Assembly: GCA_949361645.1 (NCBI GenBank)
Contig: OX442423.1
Span: 1,815,467-1,879,466 of the forward strand
Length of the DNA stretch: 64,000 nt
Reading direction: 5' to 3'
DNA from: Spongilla lacustris
Lineage: Eukaryota > Porifera > Demospongiae > Spongillida > Spongillidae
Part shown: positions 1-20,290 of the stretch, piece after piece
How positions within the stretch are numbered: position 1 is the stretch's first letter
Layout: every line of letters starts with the position of its first letter
Position numbers and translations under genes: made by a program
The notes under the pieces: generated by a model
Seen by the model: only the letters and a program-made list of their open reading frames with translations
Told to the model about the DNA's origin: nothing
The model's database searches: none

Positions 1-98
1 AATCACTGAAGGTGACTAGAATCACTTAAGGTGACTACAGATGACTTCAGGTGACTACAAATCAATTACCAATTCCTGAAACAAATGTGTCTACATAC

Positions 99-1837
99 CT
101 CTCTCTCCCAAACCAATGGCTCATGACAGCCACAACTGCAGGCCAGCCCATCGACTGTGGATGAGATGCTCATGTGTGATCCTGTCACAAAACACCTCCC
201 TTCTCTCACCTGAGCAGCCCCGCTCCCCAGTTGGACCAGGATGAAGTAGTAGAGAATGTGGATGTTTGCAAAGTAGGCCACTCCCAGTAGAACTGAGCCT
301 ACACCACTTCCTGCAGGTTAATTGAATATTACAATTTTTTTAGGGAAGAACAATGATTGAATGGCACAAAAGGGGCTATGTGGTTGGCTCTATGTATAGC
401 TTATTGCTAGGCAATCTTAGCCTCCTCTAAATATGTCGTAATAACCCAGTCATAAACTAGCTACTAACCCCGTTTTCTGCCTTAAAAAATAATAGCACAT
501 GGCTCACTAGCTTTTGACTGTCACCCATTTTACATAACTGGTGAACAGTGGCGGATCCAGGAAATATGGTGGGGGGGTTCACCAATGCAGGGAAGTACCC
601 TCGCAGCCACCATGCACCAGCCAGGGGGTATGGGGGAGTGCCATAAGCTAGAAGCTTGCAAGTTATCATTATTAATCACATGAATTTTCAGTACTTTTAA
701 TTATCAACTAGCGGTGCCTGCATTAGATAGGTCATGATGGCCCATCCATGCATCCTGTAGGGCCAGAGTGGAACTTCCACAGTGGGTATGATAAAAGGTG
801 AATTTAATATGCAACAACGCAGAACTGAAACAAAAGGCAACAATTGGAACTAGAAAGAACGTGATAAGATCACCAAGTTAATAAAACACGCGTTCTTTGC
901 TAACTATAATTATAGACAGCTAATAATAAAATGGCTGGGGGGGGGGGGGTTCCACAGGCATACAGGTGAACCACCCCTGGGTAAATGAGGTAGTGTCTGT
1001 TATAAAGATTGTAGGTGCAACCCTGATGTAATACAATTACTAATGACACCACTGCATGACACCATCTCCCTAATGGCACCAGTAATGGCACCAGCTATCT
1101 AATGACACCATCTCCCTAATGGTACCAGTAATGGCACCAGCTCTTTAATGACACCATCTCCCTAATGGTACCAGTAATGGTACCAGTAATGGCACCAGCT
1201 CTCTAATGACACCAGCTCCCTAATGGCACCAGTAATGGCACCAGCTCTCTAATGACACCAGCTCCCTAATGGCACCAGTAATGGCACCAGCTCTCTAATG
1301 ACACCAGCTCCCTAATGGTACCAGTAATGGCACCAGCTCTCTAATGACACCAGCTCCCTAATGGTACCAGTAATGGTACCAGTAATGGCACCAGCTCTCT
1401 AATGACACCAGCTCCCTAATGGTACCAGTAATGGCACCAGCTCTCTAATGACACCAGCTCCCTAATGGTACCAGTAATGGCACCAGCTCTCTAATGACAC
1501 CAGCTCCCTAATGGTACCAGTAATGGTACCAGTAATCGCACCAGCTCTCTAATGACACCAGCTCCCTAATGGCACCAGCTCCCTAATGACACCATCTCAT
1601 GTATGACACCCACTCACCTATGACACCAGCTCAGCTTACCTAACATCCCTATGACAAGGAAATATCTTAAATTCACTCTATCAGCAATCAGACCACTGCA
1701 AACAAGACAGCAATGTTGCAAATGACTTTGTATGAGTAATATGTGGATAACCAACCACCATGCATAAGTACATGCATGCATGTATGCTTACATACATACA
1801 TGCATACATACATACATACATACATACATACATACAT

Positions 1838-1877
<40 letters not shown>

Positions 1878-4800
1878 GCACACACACGCACGCGCACACA
1901 TACACACACATACATGCATGCATACATACATACATAAGATATAAAAGAACAATTTGCGATGTAGGAACCAATTTAGTAAATAGTAAGAGATTACAGATAT
2001 TATACAATCATGAAATTATAAATATTACAGACCTACATTATTAATTTTAGCAAAATATCTACGTGCATGCATGCTAAATGTCGGTCTGTAATATTTATAA
2101 TTTCATAATTGCATAATATCTGTAATATCACAAATTTTATAACTGAACTTCACCCTGGTCAGGGCGGTGGCTAGGGCCTTACTGGCAAGGTGTGCACCCT
2201 CCCTTGGCCTCATGGACATCCCTTGAACATTCCTATGTATTGTATATGTACTATAATTGCACTGTATATTTAGTAGTTACTAGCCCGTGTAAATTATTGT
2301 AATTATTATGATGTTACCACATATTGTTTCTTATTATATTAACTTGTTTGCCGTGCTTACAAATCGTGCGTCTAGCTTCGAGTTCAATACATGAGCACTA
2401 GATGTAAATCTGTATCAATAATTATTATATTATAGTATACATAAGTGTATATGCTTTGAAGCGAGCCTTTTGGCCACGGCAGATTCTCAGGATCGGCTTC
2501 GTAGCAGGCAAACCCTTTATTTATTTATTTTTGTCATGTGCTCTCTGATGACTCATCAGTACAACTAATGTTTAAATTTTACAACCTTCTTAGCACGAAT
2601 CTTTTCTCTTCGTGATCGACGTGACATTTCAGACAAGTCAACTTTTATGCTCATTTATTAGTGAGTTTTATCCGCTTTATCAGTTAATTATTAATGGTAA
2701 ATTAACTTTCCCGTGAGATGCACTCGTTTGTCCGTGTGACCGTGAGATGGATGCAAAATCCGTGCAAGTAACGAAAAATCCTTGAGAGTTGACGCATCTG
2801 CTTTTTGACGAAAAGTCACAAATTGTACACGTACTGTAGTGCATTTAATAATAGAACGTACTAAGTAGGGTTGATGAATCTCTAGTGTTATTATTCAAAT
2901 TAAGTTGAAATTTGTGTCAAGCATAACTTGCTTTAAGAAAATTATAAAACAAATCAAATTCAGTAGTAGGTGACTGATGATATAAGATGCACTTGGATAA
3001 AAGGTTTATTGCATTCTATCTTTGTCACGATTGAAGCCTAAATTTAATGACTTTTTTTAAAGGTTCGAGTGTGTGGAAGAGTGTGTGTTATCTCTGCATG
3101 TTATCTGAGCTTTCTAAGCGTCAGCAGTTTTACTAGGTTTTAGGAATTCGCCAGCTCTATTCGAATGCACTCGCTGAAATCCAGTTGAGTCCATGCAATG
3201 GGATCGGTATAGACCCCTTTCATATGACGTCAAAAATCACATGAAAAATAATTTAATGAAATTCATTTTAGGTTAATTCAATTCATATTCAATGCTGTCC
3301 GCCATCTTGGTGCTCAAGTTACTATAGAACAGTATGGGCAATTTACAGTTTTTTAAAAATTATTTATACCTGTTTTGGGTCTCGTAATTCTTACCATGGA
3401 ATGATGTTGGTGCCCACTGTAAAAAAATAGAACCAAACCCATAATCACTTACTGTGAACGTAATAACCTAAAGCTTTGTTTTGCCCATACCATCCTATAG
3501 TAACTTGAGCACCAAGATGGCGGAAAACAAATAATTTTAATTTCAATGAATGTCATTGCTCACGCGATGAAAAGGGTCTATTTGCTAATCGTATGCATTA
3601 TACTTCAAATCCTACATAGGGAGTACTAACAAACATACAAACAAACAAATGAACATACTACAAGCAACCAGCAGCAAAGGCTGCTTGGGAATACGAGGAA
3701 GTGAAATTGGACTGTTCTAACAATATTCAGAACCGCTCAACCAATACATGTAGAGAACTTTAAGTGACATCACATGCAACCCTTGCCTGATAAACATGGC
3801 CACCGCATACGTGAAGAGAAAGCTGTAGTCAACACTTCCCAGCAGTGTACTGCCATGGGCTTCGTCTTGTTGTGATATGAAAGTGCAAAGAAGATGGTCA
3901 CAAAAGTGATTTCCATTACATTAATTACAAACTTATTGCATTGAATATTCAGGCACTTTTCAAAAAATAAACAAACGTGCAACTGTTGGATGCTGGGAGT
4001 AATATTAAATGGGATGAGTTAAGTTGATAGGGAAAGGAGGGGAACAAGTAATTAAGTTCCCCTATTCACTCAAACTTTTGTCCGGTATATAGGACAAGCA
4101 TTTCCACTTAGCACATCTCTTAATTCATTAATAGTTATGGGGTGTGGCTTGCATGGCAGACATTTGATGCAAGTAACTTTTATTATTCACAACAAAAAAG
4201 TCAAGTTTTTCGAGGTTTGATTGTGAATAACTTCTATCAGAATCAAATTAAGATAATTAAAATTTATTAATGTATCAGATTTTATGATTATAAAAACATA
4301 TACCATGTTTCAGTTTCTTAGTCGATTCTTATCAGTTTTACAATAGTTTCTGATCATATCCTAAGCTAATTAATATGTATACCCTTTTCAGGCATAGACT
4401 ACTAAAACTGCAAGGACTGAGTTTGTACTTTGTGTGTCCCTTATAAACCTTCATACAGGACACTGCATAAATAGGGGAACTTAAGAGAGAATGAACATAG
4501 GTCATTGCAGGTGGGGATGTGGAGTGATGATGTAATCTCATCATGGCAGCCAAGTACACAGCTGCAATGAAGCATTGAAGCTTACTGAATGGGGCCCAGC
4601 CAGGACAGCATGTATTGTTATGTGATTCATTGGAGGAACAGGACTTCAGCACACCCTGGAGAAATTGAGAAATTGGTATACTTAAATCTAAATATAACAC
4701 ATGTGATGTAAGGCATGATGTAATGTGATGTAATGTCAGATATAGCACATTGTGTAAGTGCACGATTGCATGATGTAATGTAGCTAACATGCACGAGTTT

Positions 4801-5656
4801 TTGCAGTGGTTATACCGTAAAGTACCACGAATAAGCTCCTCCCCACCGAAAAAAAATGTCTCGTGTTTAAACGAGCGTATATCTTCGTAATCGTTAACGC
4901 TTTCGCGTACCTGTTTAAACATTTCAGGAAAAAACTGGTATTCCAACAGGAATTTAAAGAATGGCGATACGCTTGTTTAAATACGAACATTTCTTATTCG
5001 TGGTACTTTACGGTACTGGTAGAGAGTGTGTGGGTTACCTTAACAGCACTAAACGACTTCCTGGCAAGGTGGAAGGAGGCATACGAGCAGAATGTTAGGA
5101 TCAGAATGAGAGCCTTGTGACTGGTGGTGAGGGAAGAGGGATATGGGGGTAAAGGATGATATATATGTGGATATCATTGACACACCTGATACTTCAAAAA
5201 TATGCACACAAAAAAAACTGATTTTTATTGTAGGTAATAGACTTGTATTCGGTTATAGCCATCTACGATGTAGTAAAACAAGCTACGACAACGGAGATAA
5301 CGCTCACTCGTTCCCAAAATAGTTCCTTCTCTTTCCGGGATCTGAAGTTTAATGTTCTGTGCCGGGCTACGCCCAATTAATGCACTACTACGGTGTTCGT
5401 GGGTACAGAAAGGGGTAGGCCTATCCTGTCACACCGGGAGCATGCATTTGGCGGTACTAGGCCTAAGTGAACGTTCCACATCCCCCACCTCCAAATATTT
5501 ATCTCACCTGCTCAGAGGCCAAGCGTTGAAGGCTCCGACTCTCTCAAGTAGCCCAACACCACAAGGCAAACTGTTCCAGCAAATACGCGAACGGCGATTA
5601 GGGGTGTCGTCTATCTCGCCACTCAGCGGGTTTAGTTCGTCTTCTTTGTCTTCCAT
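99..5656 (-). CDS. SLC37A: SLC37-type sugar-phosphate/phosphate antiporter, copy B (5' part; 3' end off the window)
   Basis: I assembled these minus-strand exons by splice signals and phase: 5508-5656, 5039-5120, 4586-4655, 3787-3865, 210-310 and 99-154. The start is the ATG at 5656, opening MEDKEDELNPLSGE, an acidic cytosolic N-terminus. The exon at 5039-5120 encodes TM1 (ALILILTFCSYASFHLARK). The next exon ends in GWAPF, the family's luminal-loop motif. 3787-3865 gives LLGSVDYSFLFTYAVAMFI and 210-310 gives VLLGVAYFANIHVLYYF. 99-154 gives GWPAVVAVMSHWFGRER. The family exchanges glucose-6-phosphate for phosphate in the ER membrane. The exon for the LRYFLASGM-type helix, expected between 311 and 3786, was not found. 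The intron after 3787 has a GC donor. Copy A lies upstream on the same strand. A1/A2/A3 subtype cannot be decided. The family call is firm; coordinates are my own splicing. Confidence 0.8.
1060..1640. repeat. Minisatellite, about 45-bp compound unit
   Basis: Tandem units built from CTAATGACACCAGCTCC and CTAATGGTACCAGTAATGG modules, with single-base variants between copies. It lies in the long intron of SLC37 copy B. Confidence 0.9.
1774..1940. repeat. CATA/CA microsatellite
   Basis: A run of CATA tetranucleotides passes into CA dinucleotides and back into CATA. The open frames across it on both strands are compositional. Confidence 0.95.
1988..2128. repeat. Fold-back palindrome
   Basis: The left arm at 1988-2033 (GATTACAGATATTATACAAT...) is the near-perfect reverse complement of the right arm at 2083-2128. 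The arms are about 46 bp with a loop of about 50 bp. Arm ends share the string CTGTAATATTTATA with the palindrome at 59097-59258, so both may belong to one family. Confidence 0.8.
3212..3578. mobile_element. TA-flanked fold-back MITE (about 367 bp)
   Basis: The ends GACCCCTTTCAT and ATGAAAAGGGTC are imperfect inverted repeats flanked by TA on both sides. An inner, exactly inverted 29-bp block (CCGCCATCTTGGTGCTCAAG...) occurs at about 3300 and again at about 3497-3525. There is no coding capacity. TA duplication and inverted termini suggest mobilisation by a Tc1/mariner-like transposase; the superfamily is inference. Confidence 0.75.
4815..5013. mobile_element. TA-flanked MITE with perfect 21-bp terminal inverted repeats
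   Basis: CCGTAAAGTACCACGAATAAG at 4815-4835 is exactly inverted at 4993-5013. TA dinucleotides flank both ends (4813-4814 and 5014-5015). The interior also folds back: the segment near 4856-4885 pairs imperfectly with 4968-4992. At 199 bp with no ORF it is a classic non-autonomous Tc1/mariner-type element. It sits in the intron of SLC37 copy B, 25 bp from an exon. Confidence 0.88.
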
Positions 5657-6070
5657 TCTGTCAACGTCTGTGTCGCTGACTACGCATCCGGGAACAGAAG
5701 CCACTTTAAAATTTTGGGGGGAAAAAAAATCTCGAGCAAGTAATAATACATTCGTGGCGTTATGATGATGTTATTTTTTTATGTCTCGTGCCGTACTAAG
5801 GTTCGACTGAGTTTTTCAAGGCGTCAGTACAGATAGTCCGCAGGCCCGTAGGCAAGGGAGTGGCTTGGGGCCCCCCCCCCAGTTTTTGGGGGTTCCCCTT
5901 TTAATTTTATGTACAAGGGTTGTAGTATTGACTACCTCTGTACACGAAGCACATTGGTCACGCGCATTATATATCGTAGGCGTTATTAGATGTATCATGT
6001 TCATACATTCAACACTGGTCAGTGTCCGTATTAGAATATAATACATGCACTGCATTATACAGGTTGAAAC

Positions 6071-6379
6071 TTAGGACCGGAGTGGTAACTGCATTTGCAT
6101 GTACACGAATCGCCCAAATATGCGCAAACGACTTTCGTTTCTTTCAATGAAGTCATTCGCAATGCTATCCGTTTTGTCTTTGTGTACGTGTAGGATGAAG
6201 CACCTCAACCTTGCTTGACCCATTGTTGTGCGGAGCCATGTTTTAAGCCGACGACTGAGAGCATTTGTTGCTGGCATTACAAGGATCAACGTTGTCACTT
6301 TCATCAGTTCTGTTACCTCACAGTAATATTCCTTTTCCCGGCACACTGTTTCTGGTTTTAAGGTAGCCAGTTGCAGCAT
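6071..6379 (-). pseudogene. hAT transposase C-terminal (dimerisation) relic
   Basis: The minus-strand frame reads MPATNALSRRLKTWLRTTMG, then QARLRCFILHVHKDKTDSI and IANDFIERNESRLRIFG. This matches the C-terminal dimerisation region of hAT transposases: the ...LRTTMGQ.RL segment, the HVHK.KTD segment and the closing FG. Only about 100 codons survive, with no catalytic core around them, so I call it a fragment. No terminal repeats were found. Confidence 0.7.
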
Positions 6380-7429
6380 CTAAGCCCACCAGTGGGCTTG
6401 CACTACTGGCATGCTAGGCATGGAGCTGTGTTTTAAGGCGATCACTATTCAAGTCAGCTGCTGAATAGAATGAAGTTATCTCTAGCTTTGATTGCTTCTT
6501 CCAGCTCAATGGATCCAGCAGTAAAAATCATTAATTTCCTGTGAAATTACGCGCCGGTTTCTGGGTCTCCGAACAGCTGATACGTTTGTTAGGGCTCAGG
6601 GCATTTCCAGCCTTCTATCATTTGTGACCGACAATCTGTTTGAAAAGATGGTGAAACTGGAGTATCCTTTGCACAATAATACCGGTATGATGTCTAAGAT
6701 TCGATCGATGTGGCCGAGGTGTGCATAAACCAACAACGATTATTAATAACCAAATGCTGATTTCCCGCGATCCGCGAATTGAACTTCAGGGATGTGATGT
6801 CACGTACGTTAGAACCATGTACCGTATTACATGTATTGGCATCCGCCATTTTTTCAATTTGAGAGTGTTTTGCCTTGTTATTTATATTAAGATTATACGC
6901 TGTGATGGAGCTATGCTATCCTTATTCAGTCATTAGTCTGTCTGTTGATCCGGTCACCCGGAAGTTGGCACATGATCGAAATGGTTTGATCGAGCTTTTG
7001 TTGGTCTTTAACCTCGCCACGCCCCCGTCCTTAAAAAAAAAAATGCCTCAAGACTGCAGAGTCGGTCGATCTATTTTTGCATTCAACAGCTATATGCTTT
7101 CAGAACTCTGATATAGCTAATAATTTAATTCTTTATGGGTGGTGGGTGGGGATATTGGGTTCTTTGAGTTTTGTAGATGGGTGTCTAAGATTTCCCCCGC
7201 CCCCTTTTGGTTTTATAGATTTGCTGAGGGATCTATGCCCAATATCCCACATCTGAATAAATCCCCCCTGCTAATGCTCCACCTGCGTGTTGTAGATCTG
7301 TGCATGTAATAAAAGCTAATAGAGTTAGACTGTTGGAAGCATACATATGGAAACTGTTGTGGCTTGCACGTGATTCCACACAATCAGTTGCAACATGCAC
7401 ACACAAGATCACAGACAAAGTACATAGTG

Positions 7430-7618
7430 GCTGCCAAGAGCCACAAGGTTGGCCAGTCACCTCATGCCTCATCGCTGCTGCCAAGAGCCACAAGGTTGGC
7501 CAGCCGCCTCATGCCTCATCGCTGCTTCCAAGAGCACAAGGTAGGCCAGCCACCTCATGCCTCATCGCTGCTGCCAAGAGCACAAGGTAGGCCAGCCACC
7601 TCATGCCTCATCGCTGCT
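7430..7618. repeat. Minisatellite, about 50-57-bp unit
   Basis: Four tandem units of CCTCATGCCTCATCGCTGCT plus a GCCAAGAGCCACAAGGTTGG segment. It lies just beyond the stop codon of SLC37 copy A. Confidence 0.85.
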
Positions 7619-7703
7619 CCATTCTGTTGCAGAGCCAAGATGCTGCAATTCGACCAGTGTATGGTGCCCAGACCTATGGGTGGTGTACCCAAAATTGAAC
7701 CAG

Positions 7704-18063
<10,360 letters not shown>

Positions 18064-18112
18064 CGCTTCAGTGGTATGACGTAATTTGATTTCCTGCAGT
18101 GGTGGTGGGAGG

Positions 18113-18123
18113 TGCTTTATATT
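18113..18123 (-). promoter_or_regulatory. Possible TATA box of SLC37 copy A
   Basis: On the minus strand TTAATATAAAGC lies about 53 bp above the proposed ATG at 18063. That spacing would leave a 5' UTR of about 25 nt. Motif evidence only. Confidence 0.3.
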
Positions 18124-18385
18124 AAGGGCTAATCCCTAACAACATGCGATCGGTATTCAATTTGATCGTCGCTTTGGAGGGAGAGGTAAGCGAGGAGGTG
18201 GCTTTGGGGTATAATATTAAAGCGCAGAAGGGCACGCAGTTAAAGAATGCGCACTTGCATCTCTCGATCGCCTGCTGGCATCGTGTTCATTGTACGTGTA
18301 CTTGCGAAGCAACATTAAATTCGCTGTCGTAAAAAGACACATTTCAGTACGATAGATGCGGCGTGAAGTAAACGTACAAAAGCGA

Positions 18386-18388
18386 GCG

Positions 18389-18471
<83 letters not shown>
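18386..18471. repeat. GA microsatellite
   Basis: About 43 perfect GA dinucleotides in the putative bidirectional promoter region. Such tracts are often GAGA-factor-like sites in animals, but function here is unknown. Confidence 0.97.
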
Positions 18472-19460
18472 AAGGCTTCCCTTGATCGAGAGTGATGTGT
18501 GTATATGCGCACGCGGAGAGAAGTGAGGGAGGGACTAGCTTTATACGCGCACGCGCCCCATGCGATTTGTAAAACGGCTACACGTAAAAATGCTCCTTAC
18601 TGTCAAAAATGGACACTTCCCTTTGTCAGCTTGTGCGTAAAAGCGTTGTGTATACAAGCTTTTTTTAATGAATATAATAACCATTCCCACCCACCACATG
18701 CTTTCATCTCTGTCTTCCACACGGTCATCATTCAATCCATACTTTGCGTCTCTCTGTTCCTTCTCCCTCACTCATCTAACCAATGCCTCTGTTTGATAGC
18801 TATTACTTGTGCCACTCCCCAAGTGCAAAGTGTGTGAGGTCAGGAGACCAACACTAAAATTTAGATTTTAACATGGTGTCCTACCTTTAAAGGATTACCT
18901 TATTTGGTGCTCAATGAGCTTTAACTGGCCATTCCTTCACCCGCATTGCTTGTCACTTGGCAAGATAGTAACATTTTGGATTTTTTGATACTAGTAGTTC
19001 CATGTGTTGTGTAGAGAAGCCTTAATTAATACACAATTGTAGTGGAATGTGTAGTTATTCTTATTCAGTGTTGGGAGGGGCAAAGGGTTTGGGAAAGGAC
19101 CTAAATTGAAGATGCTGAAGACAACCAGCATAGCAGCCACACTGTTATATGTACACCTATGTGTGTTGTACGGGTGGGGTTCATTGCATATGATGTAGGT
19201 GGCTTAAACCAAAAAAACTTGTAAGCATTGATCTTTATAAACACGTTACTGTGTCCAGCTGCTGCTGTTTTGCTATTAAGTTGAAATCCTGTGGAGGGTG
19301 TGAGCAATGACATCACATTCCTGCTCACTGATACCTATTTATACCACAACCACTTGTTTGCTTGTTCTCCAAAGGCCTTGACCATCAGATGTGTGTGTTT
19401 GTTCCCTTGTTCTCCCACAGTGAACTTCAATAGAATGTGTATGTACAAAGTCGTTTTACC

Positions 19461-20290
19461 ATGGCAACTGATAGTAACACAGCATGGACAGCTTGTGGAT
19501 CGAAAAGGTTTGTTGTTTGTGTTTGTATGTGTGTGTGTGTGTGTGTGTGTGGTTGTGTGTTTGTATGTGTGTGTGTGTGTTTGTATGTGTGGTGTGTTTG
19601 TATGTGTGTGTGTGTGTGGTTTGTATGTGTGTGTGTGTGTGTTTTGTATGTGTGTATGTGTGGTGTGTTTGTATGTGTGACCTTCCCTGTCACAACTCCT
19701 TGTGGGTGGTAGAGCTGTGATATCCACCCCCACCCCCACACACACATATACATGATAGGGATGTGATATGTAGCACTCTCAATGTGGCAGAGCTGTTACC
19801 AGCACTCTCAATGTGGCAATTGGTGTACATGTGTAAATGGAAGTAGTTTGTTTGCAGTTTGCTGTGTTTACACTGTTGTCTGATTACAATCCTAGCCAGG
19901 GATAGGATTCCGTACCTGTGGTCATAAGTGAAGGGATTTTTTAAAATTCTAACTTGTTGTCTTCACTGTTCACTTGCGTGCGTCTCTCTCTGCACCCGAC
20001 CAGCAGGTCAGGAATGGCAGGAACGTTCGGGTTGTCGGTGAAGCAAGGGCCGGACGGGTTTGGATTCACCATCTCAAAAGCAGTACCCTGTGTTTGTGGA
20101 GGAGCGTCACTTTGGGTGGGCCGGCAGATGAGGCGGGCATACGCCAGGGGGACAGGATCATCAGGGTTTGTTCCCCCATCCCCCCCCCACCCCCCTCATG
20201 ATCATTCTGCCTGTTTCTCTGTGTGTGCTCAGGTCAATGGAAAGGATGCTGTCTCCTTGGAGCATGAGAAAGTGGTTGACTTGATTAAAG
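19461..20290 (+). other. RhoGEF exons 1-3: N-terminus and PDZ domain
   Basis: Exons are 19461-19507, 20004-20165 and 20233-20290. The PDZ domain reads QGPDGFGFTISK, then QYPVFVE, then SVTLGGPADEAGIRQGDRII and RVNGKDAVSLEHEKVVDLIK. These three parts of exon 2 lie in three successive frames. The shifts are explained by one extra A in the AAAA at 20076-20079 and one extra G near 20101. GFGFTI is the carboxylate-binding loop of class I/II PDZ domains. The domain continues into exon 4 with SSVVSLTVLAKF. Confidence 0.85.

Larger units (their letters stand above)
311..3786 (-). other. Long intron region of SLC37 copy B, no gene recognised
   Basis: About 3.5 kb between two copy B exons. It holds a 45-bp minisatellite (1060-1640), a CATA/CA microsatellite, a palindrome (1988-2128) and a fold-back element (3212-3578). 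One transporter exon should lie here but I could not identify it. The rest is AT-rich sequence without coding signal. Confidence 0.6.
5657..7703. other. Spacer between SLC37 copies A and B
   Basis: No intact gene was seen between the start of copy B and the stop of copy A. The stretch holds the hAT relic (6071-6379), a short C run near 5870 and a minisatellite at 7430-7618. Promoter elements of copy B should lie just above 5656, but I cannot point to a TATA box. Confidence 0.6.
18064..19460. other. Divergent intergenic region between SLC37 copy A and the RhoGEF gene
   Basis: The two genes point away from each other, so this 1.4 kb should hold both promoters and the 5' UTRs. It contains a GA microsatellite at 18386-18471. 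No further gene was recognised; the open frame starting at 18144 resembles no family I know. Confidence 0.6.

Noticed and set aside
4338..4946. A 202-codon minus-strand ORF as an independent gene
   Set aside because: It contains the SLC37 copy B exon at 4586-4655 in one part, and the rest is intron and MITE sequence.
18144..18332. Small plus-strand ORF in the divergent intergenic region
   Set aside because: No family resemblance, no splice or start context beyond an ATG, and length expected by chance.
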